Assembly (NCBI GenBank): GCA_016234445.1
Contig: JACRBT010000009.1
Span: forward strand, 1 to 64,000
Origin: Chloroflexota bacterium
GTDB lineage: Bacteria > Chloroflexota > Dehalococcoidia > Tepidiformales > Tepidiformaceae
Direction of reading: 5' to 3'
DNA: 64,000 nucleotides
Shown here: positions 41,703 to 51,636 of the stretch, in pieces
Position numbering within the stretch: the stretch's first letter is position 1
How the letters are laid out: each line of letters starts with the position of its first letter
Translations under genes and position numbers: made by a program
Notes under the pieces: model-generated
The model's database searches: none
What the model was told of the DNA's origin: nothing
Seen by the model: the letters and a program-made list of their open reading frames with translations, nothing else

Positions 41703-42077
41703 TCAGTTCGGAGCGCCTGTACGAGCACCTTGGCGGGTCGCCTGACTCCGAGCCCGGCTCGGTTGCAGGGCTGCGGCCGGGCTGATGCTTTTCCCGATCT
41801 TGGCGACCTTGGTGCCTGGTTCGCCCTTGTCGACCCAGACGTAGACCTTGTCCCCGTCCTTGCGCACGTGGACGGTGAGGCGACCGTGGCGGTTGCGCCA
41901 CTGGATCATGGACTTGTAGAACCTCTCGACCTCGGCCGCCTCGCCAGACACCTGGAGCTTGCCGCTGGCCGACTTCTGCGCCGCCTCGTAGGCATCGCGG
42001 CTCACGCTCTTACGAGGGCCGCGCTGGGTCGAGGGCGGCGGGATTTCGGCTATGTCCTCGAACTTGAGCGTCTTCAT
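41703..42077 (-). CDS. Unknown element-specific protein, paralogue A
   Basis: The 124-residue protein starts MKTLKFEDIAEIPPP and contains the segment AEVERFYKSMIQWRNRH followed by VHVRKDGDKVYVWVDKGEPG. The same core occurs in the gene at 44258-44527, and these two are the only members seen here. The region resembles a small alpha-beta fold with a Lys/Arg-rich surface. After the shared core this copy has an extra Ala/Ser/Arg-rich tail. A conserved GPRKS-type segment near residue 20 is also shared. Function unknown. Confidence 0.7.
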   Translation of the reverse strand: MKTLKFEDIAEIPPPSTQRGPRKSVSRDAYEAAQKSASGKLQVSGEAAEVERFYKSMIQWRNRHGRLTVHVRKDGDKVYVWVDKGEPGTKVAKIGKSISPAAALQPSRARSQATRQGARTGAPN

Positions 42078-43011
42078 CTGCGCTTACACCGTCTCTCAGA
42101 TTGCTCTAGGGCGTCGTTACCCACGGTGACACCAAAGTATGGGGTGCAGTGTGCCCGGTCAACCGGTACCAGGCAGCTGGATTCCCCCGAAGGATGACTT
42201 CCCGGGACTGAACGAGCAGCACCCTTCGAGCCGGATCGATGGAGCGAGAAGGTGGCCAGTGAGCTGACGAGGACGCCGTACGGGCGTCCCACCGTGGTCC
42301 TCAGCCGGGGGGCCACTAGAGAGTCGGCCCGGCGGACTGGAACCGGGGCTCGAAGGACGGCACCCGGCGCCGGGCACCGAGGTCACGCCGCCTTCTGAGC
42401 GGGCCAGACCCGGTGCAGATCTCGTGCAGATCCGTGCAAATTCAGGCCGGGGTCTTGGAGGTCCACACGGGCGATCCATGACACCGTCGTGAAAACCTTG
42501 CAAGGCCCCCAAGCTCTTTGCGCGAATCACATCCTCCACCAGCTCCGGAGGCCGAGGACGCCCTCCGCGTGAGCTGGTTGGACTTGTGCAACTCCGCCGC
42601 AGCTGACCTCGCGCCGTCGGGTTCGGAGTCAGCTCGACCCAGGCGGAGCGGAGAAAGGCCGGGCAAGGACGCGCGCCAGGCGGTCGATAGCCTCGACGTC
42701 CTCGATCAGGGGAGGCAGGTGCTGAACCAGTCGAGTTGAGGCGACATGGACGAAAGTCGAATTCGCCCATTCCTCGTCAGCGAGGCTGACGAACGGTCCG
42801 CCGCTACGCCCATCGCTTTGCCAAGGTTCGGATGTCACAACGTCAGTCAAGAATCTACTCCAAAGAGACTATTGTAGTCCATCTACGTGTATCAACTGGC
42901 TCTTGACCGATGATACGCACGGACGGTTATTACCGCCGAAGGATGACTCGCCATCCAGTGTATGGCAGCGGCATTGCAGTTGTCCAGAAAATACCGTACA
43001 GTGACACCATT
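42078..43011. other. Gene-poor stretch before the recombinase
   Basis: About 930 bp without a convincing gene. Overlapping frames on both strands lack ribosome-binding sites and domains. AT-richer DNA at 42840-43010 is the likely promoter region for the recombinase remnant. Confidence 0.5.
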
Positions 43012-44163
43012 ATGGGAAACAAGATTGCGGTTTACCTTCGAACTCCCGCCCCGTTGGTCAGGCCCGGTAGGCCCGCCGTTGCCGACAGCCACGACCGGTG
43101 TCCTACCGCCGAGCACCAGCTGACACTCTGCGAGAGGTGGGCGGCTGAGCGCGGGTTCACGGTGGCTGAGGTCTTCGAGGACAGGAAGAACTCTGCGTTT
43201 GATGCTGCGGGCCGGCCAGGCTTCGAGCGGTTGTTGACGGCCATCGAGGGCGGGAGAGTCTCCGCTGTGGTCGCGTGGAAGACTGACCGGCTTGCGCGCA
43301 ACTGGCAGGATGCGGCACGGCTTAACGCTGCTCTTCGGGGTTGCGGGGGCTTCGTCGTTGGGATCGTTGATGGGATCGACACCCGGGCCCGCTTTGGGGA
43401 GCGGATCTTCGAGGCGGTAGTGACTATTCGGTATTGTGCCGCGGCTCGTTGGGTAACGCCCCCGTGGGAACCACGCAAGAGGGCCAAGCAAGTCAAGTGG
43501 CAGGCTTCGCTCTTCACTACCCGCCCCGGGAGCGCCGGCGTTGACGAGCAGGAGACGCCTGAGTTTCTGCTGGCAGGAATCGGCTACTGCGGGGAGTGCT
43601 ACGGCGAGCTTCGGCCGACGTTACGCGGGCCTAACGGCCAGCCGGCCTACACGTGCGCCGGTAGCGGTAACCGGGGATGCGGGCTGGCTGCTGAGGTCGC
43701 CAGCGTCGACGATGCCATCAGGGATCAGCTCGCCGAGTCCGTCGGCGCCGGGCTGCTCGCCGAGCGCGTCAAGGTGATCGAGCACGGAGACGATGTGAAG
43801 GAGCGTCGGCTCCTGGCCTCCCTGCGCAAGGCGGAGGCAGCGCTTGACGAGACCGAAGCGGAGGCACGGGCGTTGGGCGGGATGAGCGCGAACAGGTCTG
43901 ATGAGCGGGTGGACCAACGTACCCCTCTGACTGACCGGCGCGACGGAGCGCTGGAAGGCCTCGCGGCGCTCGCCCGGCGCCGGCGCCTTTCCCTGGCCTC
44001 GGCGCCCACCGACCTCCTGCGCTCGCGCTGGGAGAAGATGGACATGAACCGTCGGCGCAATGCCGTGCTGGCACTCGCGAACGGAGTCATGGTCAGGGCG
44101 CCTGAGCCCGTGAGATCAGGCGCCCGTCGCATGCACAATGTCGTGATCATCTGGCGGAGTTGA
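43012..44163 (+). CDS. Degenerate large serine recombinase
   Basis: The product has 383 residues from the ATG at 43012. The N-terminal part is resolvase-like: IAVYLRTPAP, CERWAAERGFTVAEVFEDR, GFERLLTAIEGGRVSAVVAWKTDRLARN and GIVDGIDTR. The nucleophilic Ser of the usual YxRVS motif is missing (YLRTPA), and the long helix and recombinase domain that should follow GERIFEAVV are replaced by a short unrelated stretch. The C-terminal zinc ribbon (CGECYGELRP .. YTCAG .. GCG) and a coiled coil remain. Length is about 100 residues below normal. It is probably catalytically dead: a remnant of the element's integrase or a DNA-binding derivative. Confidence 0.75.
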   Translation: MGNKIAVYLRTPAPLVRPGRPAVADSHDRCPTAEHQLTLCERWAAERGFTVAEVFEDRKNSAFDAAGRPGFERLLTAIEGGRVSAVVAWKTDRLARNWQDAARLNAALRGCGGFVVGIVDGIDTRARFGERIFEAVVTIRYCAAARWVTPPWEPRKRAKQVKWQASLFTTRPGSAGVDEQETPEFLLAGIGYCGECYGELRPTLRGPNGQPAYTCAGSGNRGCGLAAEVASVDDAIRDQLAESVGAGLLAERVKVIEHGDDVKERRLLASLRKAEAALDETEAEARALGGMSANRSDERVDQRTPLTDRRDGALEGLAALARRRRLSLASAPTDLLRSRWEKMDMNRRRNAVLALANGVMVRAPEPVRSGARRMHNVVIIWRS

Positions 44164-44257
44164 GAGAAGCTTCTTTCGCCTGAGTCGCGGCCGCCGAGGG
44201 TTCTTGGACTGGCCCATTACCGGGCTGGCTCGGTGGCCCCAGGCGACCAGCTGACTG

Positions 44258-44527
44258 TTACTCGCCCGGCTCCCCTCTCTCCACCCAGATGTAGATGTTG
44301 TCTCCGTCCTTGCGGACGTTGACAGGGGTCTCCTTGTGGCGATTCCGCCACTGGACCATGGCCTTGTAGAACCGCTCGACCTCGGCGTGCTCGCCGGTGA
44401 CCACGATGATGCCCGAGTCGGACTCCTTGGCCGCCAGGTAGGCACGAAGGCATTCGCTGTCCCGGGGGCCGCGCCGGGCTGAGTGGTCGGGGATCTCGTC
44501 GATCGGCTTGTACTGAAGATTGAACAT
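44258..44527 (-). CDS. Unknown element-specific protein, paralogue B
   Basis: The 89-residue product starts at the ATG at 44527, with GGAAG 6 nt upstream; the frame extends 11 codons further. Core: RRGPRDS, HAEVERFYKAMVQWRNRH, VNVRKDGDNIYIWVERGEPG. It is clearly related to the protein of 41703-42077 but lacks that copy's C-terminal tail. It sits on the opposite side of the degenerate recombinase, on the same strand as its paralogue. Function unknown. Confidence 0.72.
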   Translation of the reverse strand: MFNLQYKPIDEIPDHSARRGPRDSECLRAYLAAKESDSGIIVVTGEHAEVERFYKAMVQWRNRHKETPVNVRKDGDNIYIWVERGEPGE

Positions 44528-47500
44528 CTTGCTTCCTAACTTGCTGGTGCTTGATGGCATCGAATTCGTAGACCAGTACTTCGGGCGTCAGGTCATCGCC
44601 GCCATCCTTCCGTCCCGGGCCGCAGGGAGCGCCATGTGCACCGAGGTTTGGGGATCAAACTGAAGATCAATAACATCGACAACTAAGATTGATCGAATTG
44701 TGGCCATTGTCAACCGCTCGACGCTTCTCAGGTTGCGCGGCTGGGGCGGGAGTGGGAGGAGGAGTTCTCAGCACCTCAGCGAAGACTCGGCCAAGGCTAC
44801 CGGGATGCCGGGTTCCGCCCGGGGTGGTCAGTGCGCGGAAGGAGAGTCTCGGCGAGTGCCCGGCGAACGGTTAGAGGTGCGCACCTGCAGTCCACCCGAA
44901 CGGCTGCGAGGACCTTGCGGCTTCCCCAGGCGCGTTAGCTGCTGAACGCCCCGCCGGTAGTTCTCGAAAGGCCTCCCGAGTGGAACGGTGGAGTGTCCCA
45001 GGTCGGTGCGAGGCTGACTTGAAGAGCGCGAGTCCGGGGTAGCTGACGGGCTCGTGCGTCTGGTCGCCGGGCACGGCCTGGTCCGGGCGTCAGGAGCCAT
45101 CGGAGGACGGTTCGTCCCTGCAGGGATTATTTCGTGTGGGGGCGACTCCCCCGCCGCCGGCCGGTCGTTGAAGCGCTGGCCCAAGTAACCCTGGGCCGTT
45201 GAAGTCGCCTGGCCAGGATGGCCGTTGAAGAGCGCCGTCCATCCTTCGCGTTTGCCGCTGCACGGAACACCTGACTGTCCCGAGCGTCCCCCGAAGCGGG
45301 CGGCCGCGTGGCTGGCCTTCGCTCTCGCTTGGGGCCCCGAGACCGAGGGGCACTGTGCCATCAGCCCCACTGCGCATCCGCCACCTCGTAGAGCCGGGGA
45401 ACAGCCGTTCCCGTCACAGGTGGAGAAGGGACGCCGACCCAGTGCTACCGGAGCAAACGACCGCGGTGCGGCGCGGTTTGGGGTGCAAGCGAAACGCACG
45501 CAATTCGCAGCGAGCGTCCCACGGGGCTGTATTGCCTCCCCGCCCTGCCGCGTGGTGCAACCGGTGCTGACCAGCGAGTCCGCGCCCCAGGGCCTGAGGA
45601 AGAGGCGATCGGTCGTGAGCGGCTCCGCCGCTGGTTGCCCCCTCGTTAGGGTGGCTCCGTCAGTCGCGTGAACGGCCGCCCAGGCGTCCGGCCGTGCCGG
45701 TAGGGCCCGAGACCGGACCTGACTCAAGCCTGAAGGCGTCTGTCGCGTCCCGCTGGGGCAGCTGCAGGTGCCAGCGCCGAAGTGGCCGATGGGCGGGCGA
45801 GCCTGGGGAGGTAAGAGCGCAGGCTGCGTGTTGCGGCGTCGCAGCATGGGTACTCGGCCGCTTCGCTCGGGGAGCGGAATCGGGCCTGGTCTGGACAGAG
45901 CGTTCGGCCCGTGCCTCGGCGGCCTCATTGCGGGCAGATCCGGGCGTGGCACAAGCGCGAACGCGGCCATCTCCGTGGGAGCAATCCGCACATCCGCCGG
46001 TCGGCAGAGCTGCCGCGCACCCCCGGGGAGCCTCGGTTTCGGTCGTCACCAACCGGGGAGCTTCGGGGCATGCCGTGGACCCAGCTGTCATGCGTCTGAC
46101 ACGACCCGGCGGAGATGCGGGCAAAGGCAGCCCCCGGAGGCGCTCCGGTCCGACGCCGACGCCCTGCCGCGACCGGGCGTAGAGGGACAAGACCCGGCGC
46201 GGTCGCATGTGGAACCCGGCGCCATGATCCGCCGGGGTGGTTGTCCGCCTTCACTTTGCCGGTGGGCTATCTATTCGCCGACGGGGGTGTTCGCTGCATC
46301 AGGCGCCATGATCGCCATGTAGCATCAGCCAGTGATGCGATCGATTCGGAAAAAGGGCGGAAACGCCACACTCCGGGACTGGTCGTGCTTCGGCGGCTTT
46401 CTGGGGGGGGGCGCCACCTTTCTAGGTCCGGCGGCTTCCGCCGGGAGTATGCGAAGCAGTGTGTCCCACGCCTATCAGTTAGCGCGCTAGAAATAACTCA
46501 TGCGGTACGACCGGGTGACACACACGGCTCGCCAGTCTCAATCATGCACCGGGTTGAGCATCGAAAGTTGCCGCATCCGTCTGGTAGAGAGACTGTTCGT
46601 CTGGGCGTCTCGTCAGCACGTTGAAAGTGGCATCGCAGTGTTGCGGGGCCGTTTGGCGTGTTTCACGGCTCTACGGGTTCTGGAGGCGATGTGAGAGCGG
46701 TTCGCAAAAGGAGACTCCGGCCGCGCCGCGCCCCGCGAGATGGAGGTGCTGGGCAGGGATGAGTATCGCGCCGGACTGGCCCGTGTTGAGAGGTGGTTCC
46801 GCGCGGCAGATCTGGCGGCGGCGTCCCGAGCTGAGGTTCGAGTGGACACTGCCGGTCCGGCCGCGCGGCGATGAAAGAACGTCCGCGGAAGGCATCGCAA
46901 CATGGCGCGCTCTCCACGGCTGGTCCCCTGGGGATGAGATCAGCCGCAACTCGCTCGGTTGGTCTGGGAAGGGGGCTGAATGGGGGAGCCACTAACCATC
47001 TTTCTCGCCGCCGTGCTCACCGGGCCCCACGGAGCATCCCGCAGCGGGCCACGCTGCCTGCCGAATCTCGCGCCGGACACCGGAAGCTGGAGTCCTCCAA
47101 ATTGCGCTGTCCGAGTACCGAGGTTTCCCTCCCGGTGGGACTGGCCGAACACTCCGGCTCCAGTTGTAGTCGGCGGCAGTCGATTGCGACGGCCTTCGCT
47201 TGTCGAGACTCGGGAAACTCCGCCGCGAGACACGTGTGGCTCCGGCTGGCGGTGCGGTGGCCTAGCGCGAACTCATTTGGCACTGGACGGCTCTGGTCCA
47301 GCAACACTGGTACCATTAAGAGAGGAAGAAGGTGCACCTGCGCCGCGGGGACAAGGATGCTTGGGCTAACGCCCGTTGACCACCGTCCGGATTGTTGCCG
47401 GCGACTGTTCGACCTCCGCGCCAGTTGTCTGGTCGGCGCTGGTTGGCGGTGGCTGGGAGGGGAGCGCCGCGACCGACGCGTTGATGTGCTGAGGCGAAGG

Positions 47501-47654
47501 CGGATCGTTACCTCCGTAAAACTCTGTATCGTTTCTCAGAAGTATTCTTAACGTGTCGTAAAGATTCTGGGGAAAGTATCAAAGATGTGCACACTCGTCG
47601 CGATAGCTAGTCGTGTGTGGCCAGCGTTCCCTCAGCTTGAGAGACGATAGGCCA
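44528..47654. other. About 3.1 kb without recognisable genes
   Basis: All six frames hold only short, overlapping, low-complexity Arg/Pro/Ser-rich frames with no start signals or domains. A short AT-rich window lies at 44650-44700. GTTGAAG occurs three times at 45167, 45198 and 45224 within GGCCGTTGAAG-type contexts. Base composition is less strongly GC3-biased than in flanking genes. It may be decayed genes, a non-coding RNA or element DNA with structural roles; I cannot decide which. Confidence 0.5.
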
Positions 47655-47692
47655 ATATAACGTATCCAGGGCAGGATCGATATAACGTATCC
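47655..47692 (+). promoter_or_regulatory. Iteron-like direct repeats upstream of the replication cassette
   Basis: ATATAACGTATCC occurs exactly twice, at 47655-47667 and 47680-47692, 25 bp apart. The surroundings (47500-47760) are the most AT-rich in the element. Position about 100 bp before the initiator-like gene fits binding sites for a replication initiator or an autorepressor. Confidence 0.6.
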
Positions 47693-47789
47693 GCCACGGT
47701 GGTTCTCCCGACGTTGGTTCTGTGGATGTGCTATGTTTGGTTTATGGACCTCAGAAGAGGTCCAAGGCGTCGCAAAGAAAGGAACCAAT

Positions 47790-49367
47790 ATGCACATCAC
47801 TGACCACCGGTTGGGGGGTCCTCGCCAGAACCGCTATCACCTCATCAACGACCTCCCGTCGGACGACCTCTGCAGCAGCCAGAGTTGGCGCCAGTGGAAA
47901 CTCAAGCTGAACCGGGTTGAGCAGGAGCTATACCTCCACTTCCGCCAGACTCAGGCCCCCGACGGGATCCGCATCAGCCTGAACCGCATCTCTAAGAAGT
48001 TGGACTGCGGATCAAACCAGGTAACCCTGGCCATCTGGGAGCTCGCGGCGAAAGGATTTCTCCAGGTCGAGACAGACGACAACGCGTTGATCCTCTACGT
48101 CGAGCCAGTCCCCCACGGGGCGAAGTCGCTCATGGACAGCGACTTTCGTGGTCAGAGCATGACCCTCGTCGCCGCCTTCGATCGCCCTGAACTGGCCCCG
48201 CACGAGCGGGCGTACACTTACCTGAAGTTCTCCCACGACCCCCAGACCGCAGCCCTTTACCTCTACCTCCGTCAGCGCGCGAGGCCGGGGGACGGTGTTC
48301 GGGTCACGAAGGACTCGATCATCGATCACTTCAACAGCAACCCTTGGGCAATCAGCGTCAGGCTCGCCAAGCTCGAAGCCGAGCGGTTCATCGGACGCCG
48401 TCCGAACCAGGGGGTGATGGCCGTCAGGCCAGTCCCTGCGAGTGAGGGGGACGAGGTGCCCGACGTGAGTGCCAACGACGTCGAAGCGTTCTTCCAGGGT
48501 CCCGCTGCCATCCCGGTGCCGGCGATGAGGCTCGTGAGTAACGTCTCCACGAAGTCCATGGCCCAGCGCCTGGTCGGCTTCTTCAACGACTGCCTCAGCG
48601 CCAAGGGCCTCGCGGTTCAGGTAGGAATGAACAGGTGGACCCAGTCCGACGCGGACCTGCTGCTCAGTCACCACACCTTTGCTGAGCTCGCTCCGCGGGC
48701 CGTCTTCTTCATCGACCAGTTCAACCACGAGAGCGTCGAGAACTACGGCCGCACCTTCCGCACCTTCAGGATGCAGCTCGCCGTCGTGGGCGAACAGTTG
48801 GCGGCTCACTGGCACAACAACCACGACGGCTGGGTTGAGAGGACCCTGACGTCATGGGGCCTGGCCGAAAAGTACCCTGGGATCACCTTCAACCCTCTCT
48901 CGTTCGAACAGCAGCAGGACAAGGCTGTCCATGAGGTCGTCGCCCAGCTCGATCAGGAACTCCTCGCCATCTGCTTCGCCGGGGTTCCGGAAGAGGTTGA
49001 AGACTGGACTGAAGTTCGGCCCGAGACCGTCCCCGCTGACGAGAAGACGCTGCGGGCTGCACATGGGCCTGCGGGCTCCTTCGCCCACACCCGGGGGGAG
49101 ATCCGCCGGATCGCCATCGCCAACCAGGTGACCCGCTACCTTACGCTGAGAGCGGAAGAGGAACTTGCCGACCTCGGCGCCCTCCGTAGCGATGTGACCC
49201 CTGAGAAGTACGAGGCTGCCTTCGCCGCTGGGCTTGAGCTGGCTAAGCACCGCTTCAGCAGGGTCGTCAATGCACTCATCCGGCACGCCGATGAGCTGGC
49301 CCACATCCCCCTCGTCGCCGAGATCATCGAGACCTACCGTCCCGGTGGGCAGGCTGTCGCCGCGTGA
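47790..49367 (+). CDS. Replication initiator/helicase-loader-like protein
   Basis: The 525-residue protein starts at the ATG at 47790 with AGAAAGGAA upstream; the frame extends 19 codons further. Two winged-helix-like segments are visible in the first 230 residues (ISLNRISKKLDCGSNQVTLA and VTKDSIIDHFNSNPWAISVR), each in the context of a repeated LYLxxRQ pattern, as in RepA/DnaD-like initiators. The rest is helical and unrecognised. Its stop overlaps the start of a DnaB-type helicase gene by 4 nt. It probably binds origin DNA or loads the helicase. It resembles no family closely enough to name. Confidence 0.65.
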   Translation: MHITDHRLGGPRQNRYHLINDLPSDDLCSSQSWRQWKLKLNRVEQELYLHFRQTQAPDGIRISLNRISKKLDCGSNQVTLAIWELAAKGFLQVETDDNALILYVEPVPHGAKSLMDSDFRGQSMTLVAAFDRPELAPHERAYTYLKFSHDPQTAALYLYLRQRARPGDGVRVTKDSIIDHFNSNPWAISVRLAKLEAERFIGRRPNQGVMAVRPVPASEGDEVPDVSANDVEAFFQGPAAIPVPAMRLVSNVSTKSMAQRLVGFFNDCLSAKGLAVQVGMNRWTQSDADLLLSHHTFAELAPRAVFFIDQFNHESVENYGRTFRTFRMQLAVVGEQLAAHWHNNHDGWVERTLTSWGLAEKYPGITFNPLSFEQQQDKAVHEVVAQLDQELLAICFAGVPEEVEDWTEVRPETVPADEKTLRAAHGPAGSFAHTRGEIRRIAIANQVTRYLTLRAEEELADLGALRSDVTPEKYEAAFAAGLELAKHRFSRVVNALIRHADELAHIPLVAEIIETYRPGGQAVAA

Positions 49368-50680
49368 GCACCAAAGCAGAGATCAAGCGCGACGACAAGA
49401 ACCTCGGATCATATATCTTCTGGCTCGCCACCCACCATGAAGACTTCATCAAGAAGTACGTCGACCGTATCCACCCCGAGACTTGGGAGTCCGACGAGCA
49501 AGCATGGCTCCTTGAAGAGACCGTCAAGTACTTCAAGAAGCACCACAAGCTCATCCCCGAGGAAGTTCTCTTAATCCTCCTCGCCGCGAAGAAGGTCAGC
49601 CCACGGTTCGACAAGGAAACCGTGGTCGAACTCTACAAGAAGGGCGGGCCGCGGGAGGAAGTCATCCCCTGGGTCATGGACGATGCCGCTGAATACTTCA
49701 AGCGCCGGGACATCCGCGAAGTTCTGAGTGAGGCTGTCGAAACGGTCTCGTCCGGCAGCCCTGATGACGTCGTCCAGGCGCTCAACAAGGGTGTGCGCGA
49801 ACTCAACCGCACCCCAGACGATGGCAGGCGTTTCGAGCTCAGGGTCAACCAGGACCTCGGGCCTATCTGGGAGGAGATCGGGCGGGAGTACATCGTCGAC
49901 GAGCGTGCCGCCAGCACCGGAATCCCGGATGTCGACAGCATCCTCGGTGGGGGCCTCCGGCCCGGGGAGCTGGGAGTGGTCCTCGCTCCCCCGGGGCGGG
50001 GGAAATCCCACTGGCTCATCCACTGCGCGAGGACGGCCTGGTGGAAGAACCGTAACGTCGCCTTCTACAGCTTCGAAATGAGCGAGGGCCGGGTCTTCGC
50101 CCGGTTTCTTGCCGGCGCGACTGGGATCGGGGCCAACGAGATCGACTCCCAGCGGGCCAGGGCGGACAAACGGTTGACTCAAAAGGCCCGGAAGGCAGGC
50201 GTCGATGCCGGCTTCTTCGTGAGGCGGTTCGGGGACAACGAGGCGACCGTCAGTGACATCTACAACGACATCGCGTCTCTCCAAGACGAGGGAAACGACA
50301 TCGGCCTGGTGGTCATCGACTACGGAGACATCATCCGGCCAGAAGTCCGGTCCGCACGCGGCCGCGTTGACGACCAGGCCGAGATCTACAAGGCCCTCCG
50401 CGGTATGGCCGTCTCGCTCGATGTGCCCGTGTGGACGGCGTCCCAGGCGAACCGTGACTCCCTTCGCAAGAGCAGCTTCGGCCTCGAGAACGTCGCCGAC
50501 AGCTTCGACAAGGTGAAGATCGCCGACTACGTCATCGCCCTCTGCCAGGACGGCACCGAGAAGACCGCGGGGAGGATGCGTCTCGCCTTCGCCAAGTCTC
50601 GCAACAACGGCCAGGGGGAAGAGATTCTCGTGTACGCCGAGCTCGACAAGGCCTTCTTCAGGGAGCACGACGGGGTATGA
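49364..50680 (+). CDS. DnaB-type replicative helicase of a mobile element
   Basis: The 438-residue protein starts at a GTG overlapping the previous stop. Residues 1-130 form a helical N-terminal domain. A RecA-like ATPase follows: TGIPDVDSILGGGLRPGEL, Walker A APPGRGKSHW (about 210), YSFEMSEGRV, Walker B DIGLVVIDYGDII and WTASQANR, which is the DnaB/phage gp41-type signature. It unwinds DNA for replication. It is distinct in sequence from chromosomal DnaB and sits in a coupled operon with a primase. Confidence 0.88.
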   Translation: MSTKAEIKRDDKNLGSYIFWLATHHEDFIKKYVDRIHPETWESDEQAWLLEETVKYFKKHHKLIPEEVLLILLAAKKVSPRFDKETVVELYKKGGPREEVIPWVMDDAAEYFKRRDIREVLSEAVETVSSGSPDDVVQALNKGVRELNRTPDDGRRFELRVNQDLGPIWEEIGREYIVDERAASTGIPDVDSILGGGLRPGELGVVLAPPGRGKSHWLIHCARTAWWKNRNVAFYSFEMSEGRVFARFLAGATGIGANEIDSQRARADKRLTQKARKAGVDAGFFVRRFGDNEATVSDIYNDIASLQDEGNDIGLVVIDYGDIIRPEVRSARGRVDDQAEIYKALRGMAVSLDVPVWTASQANRDSLRKSSFGLENVADSFDKVKIADYVIALCQDGTEKTAGRMRLAFAKSRNNGQGEEILVYAELDKAFFREHDGV

Positions 50681-51636
50681 GCGTCCTCACCCAGAACATC
50701 CACCGCTTCGACATCGTCGCTTTCCTCCGCAGCAAACACGAAACGGTCGAGGAGACCTCGACAGAAGTCTACATCGACTGCCCGTTCTGCGGGGGAAAGA
50801 AGAAGCTCTACTGCAACAAGCTGACGAAGAAGTGGATCTGTTTCAAGTGCTCTGAGCGTGGCGACCTGGTCGACTTCATCGAGAAGTACTCAGGGGTGGA
50901 CTCGATCGCCGCGATCAAGTTGATCGTCCAAAACGCCGGGCGCCGGCGTCGGCTGCTCCTCGAGGAGTCGGACGAGGTCGACACAGCGACCGAGCACATG
51001 ATCGGCTGGCCGACCCACTACAAGCCCCTCACCTACCCGCGGGTGAAGGAGAACCGGCGCTATTGGAAGTACGTGACGCAGACCCGCGGCCTGCCCTACT
51101 CCACCGTCCTCGACTACAAGCTCGGCTACTGCCCGATCGGGAAGTACCGGAACCGGATCATCGTCCCGGTGATGTGGTTCGGGGAGCTGGTGAGTTGGGT
51201 GGCTCGGTCGCTCTCCGACGATGTTGAGCGGACCAAGCTGACCCCGTACGGGAACAAGCAGTCTGACTACCTCCTCAACCTCGACCGGCTCTGGGGCCAG
51301 GACGAGGTGGTCCTCGTCGAGGGCCCCTTCGACATGCTCAAGCTGCCGCACCAGGCCGTGGCGAGCTTCGGGAAGCGCCTGAGCCATCGGCAGTTGACCC
51401 TCCTTCGCCGCGCCGGGGTGCGGCGCGTCGTTGTTGGTTACGACAACGACGCGATGGCTGAGACCTTGGCGACCGCGAAACGCCTCAGTGAGCACTTCGA
51501 GGTGGCAGTGGTGGAGATGCCCGACGGAGAGGACCCGGGCAGCCTCCCGGACGCCGTCCTCAAGGACCTGATCAACCACGCCGCCCCTTACGACCCCTAC
51601 TTCCATCTTCGCTTCAAATTGGAGGCCGCCTTTTGA
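50677..51636 (+). CDS. DnaG-like primase
   Basis: The 319-residue protein overlaps the helicase stop (ATGA). A zinc-binding CHC2-type domain comes first (CPFCGGKKKLYCNKL .. WICFKCSERGD), then a primase core with a TOPRIM domain: VVLVEGPFDMLKL and RRVVVGYDNDAM supply the acidic residues. It is shorter than DnaG because the helicase-interaction domain is missing. Together with the helicase it forms a self-contained priming and unwinding pair, as in phages and large plasmids. Confidence 0.88.
   Translation: MSVLTQNIHRFDIVAFLRSKHETVEETSTEVYIDCPFCGGKKKLYCNKLTKKWICFKCSERGDLVDFIEKYSGVDSIAAIKLIVQNAGRRRRLLLEESDEVDTATEHMIGWPTHYKPLTYPRVKENRRYWKYVTQTRGLPYSTVLDYKLGYCPIGKYRNRIIVPVMWFGELVSWVARSLSDDVERTKLTPYGNKQSDYLLNLDRLWGQDEVVLVEGPFDMLKLPHQAVASFGKRLSHRQLTLLRRAGVRRVVVGYDNDAMAETLATAKRLSEHFEVAVVEMPDGEDPGSLPDAVLKDLINHAAPYDPYFHLRFKLEAAF

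Noticed and set aside
45660-46208. Possible genes on either strand in the gene-free region
   Set aside because: Frames are low-complexity Arg/Ser/Pro-rich, overlap one another and lack ribosome-binding sites and motifs.
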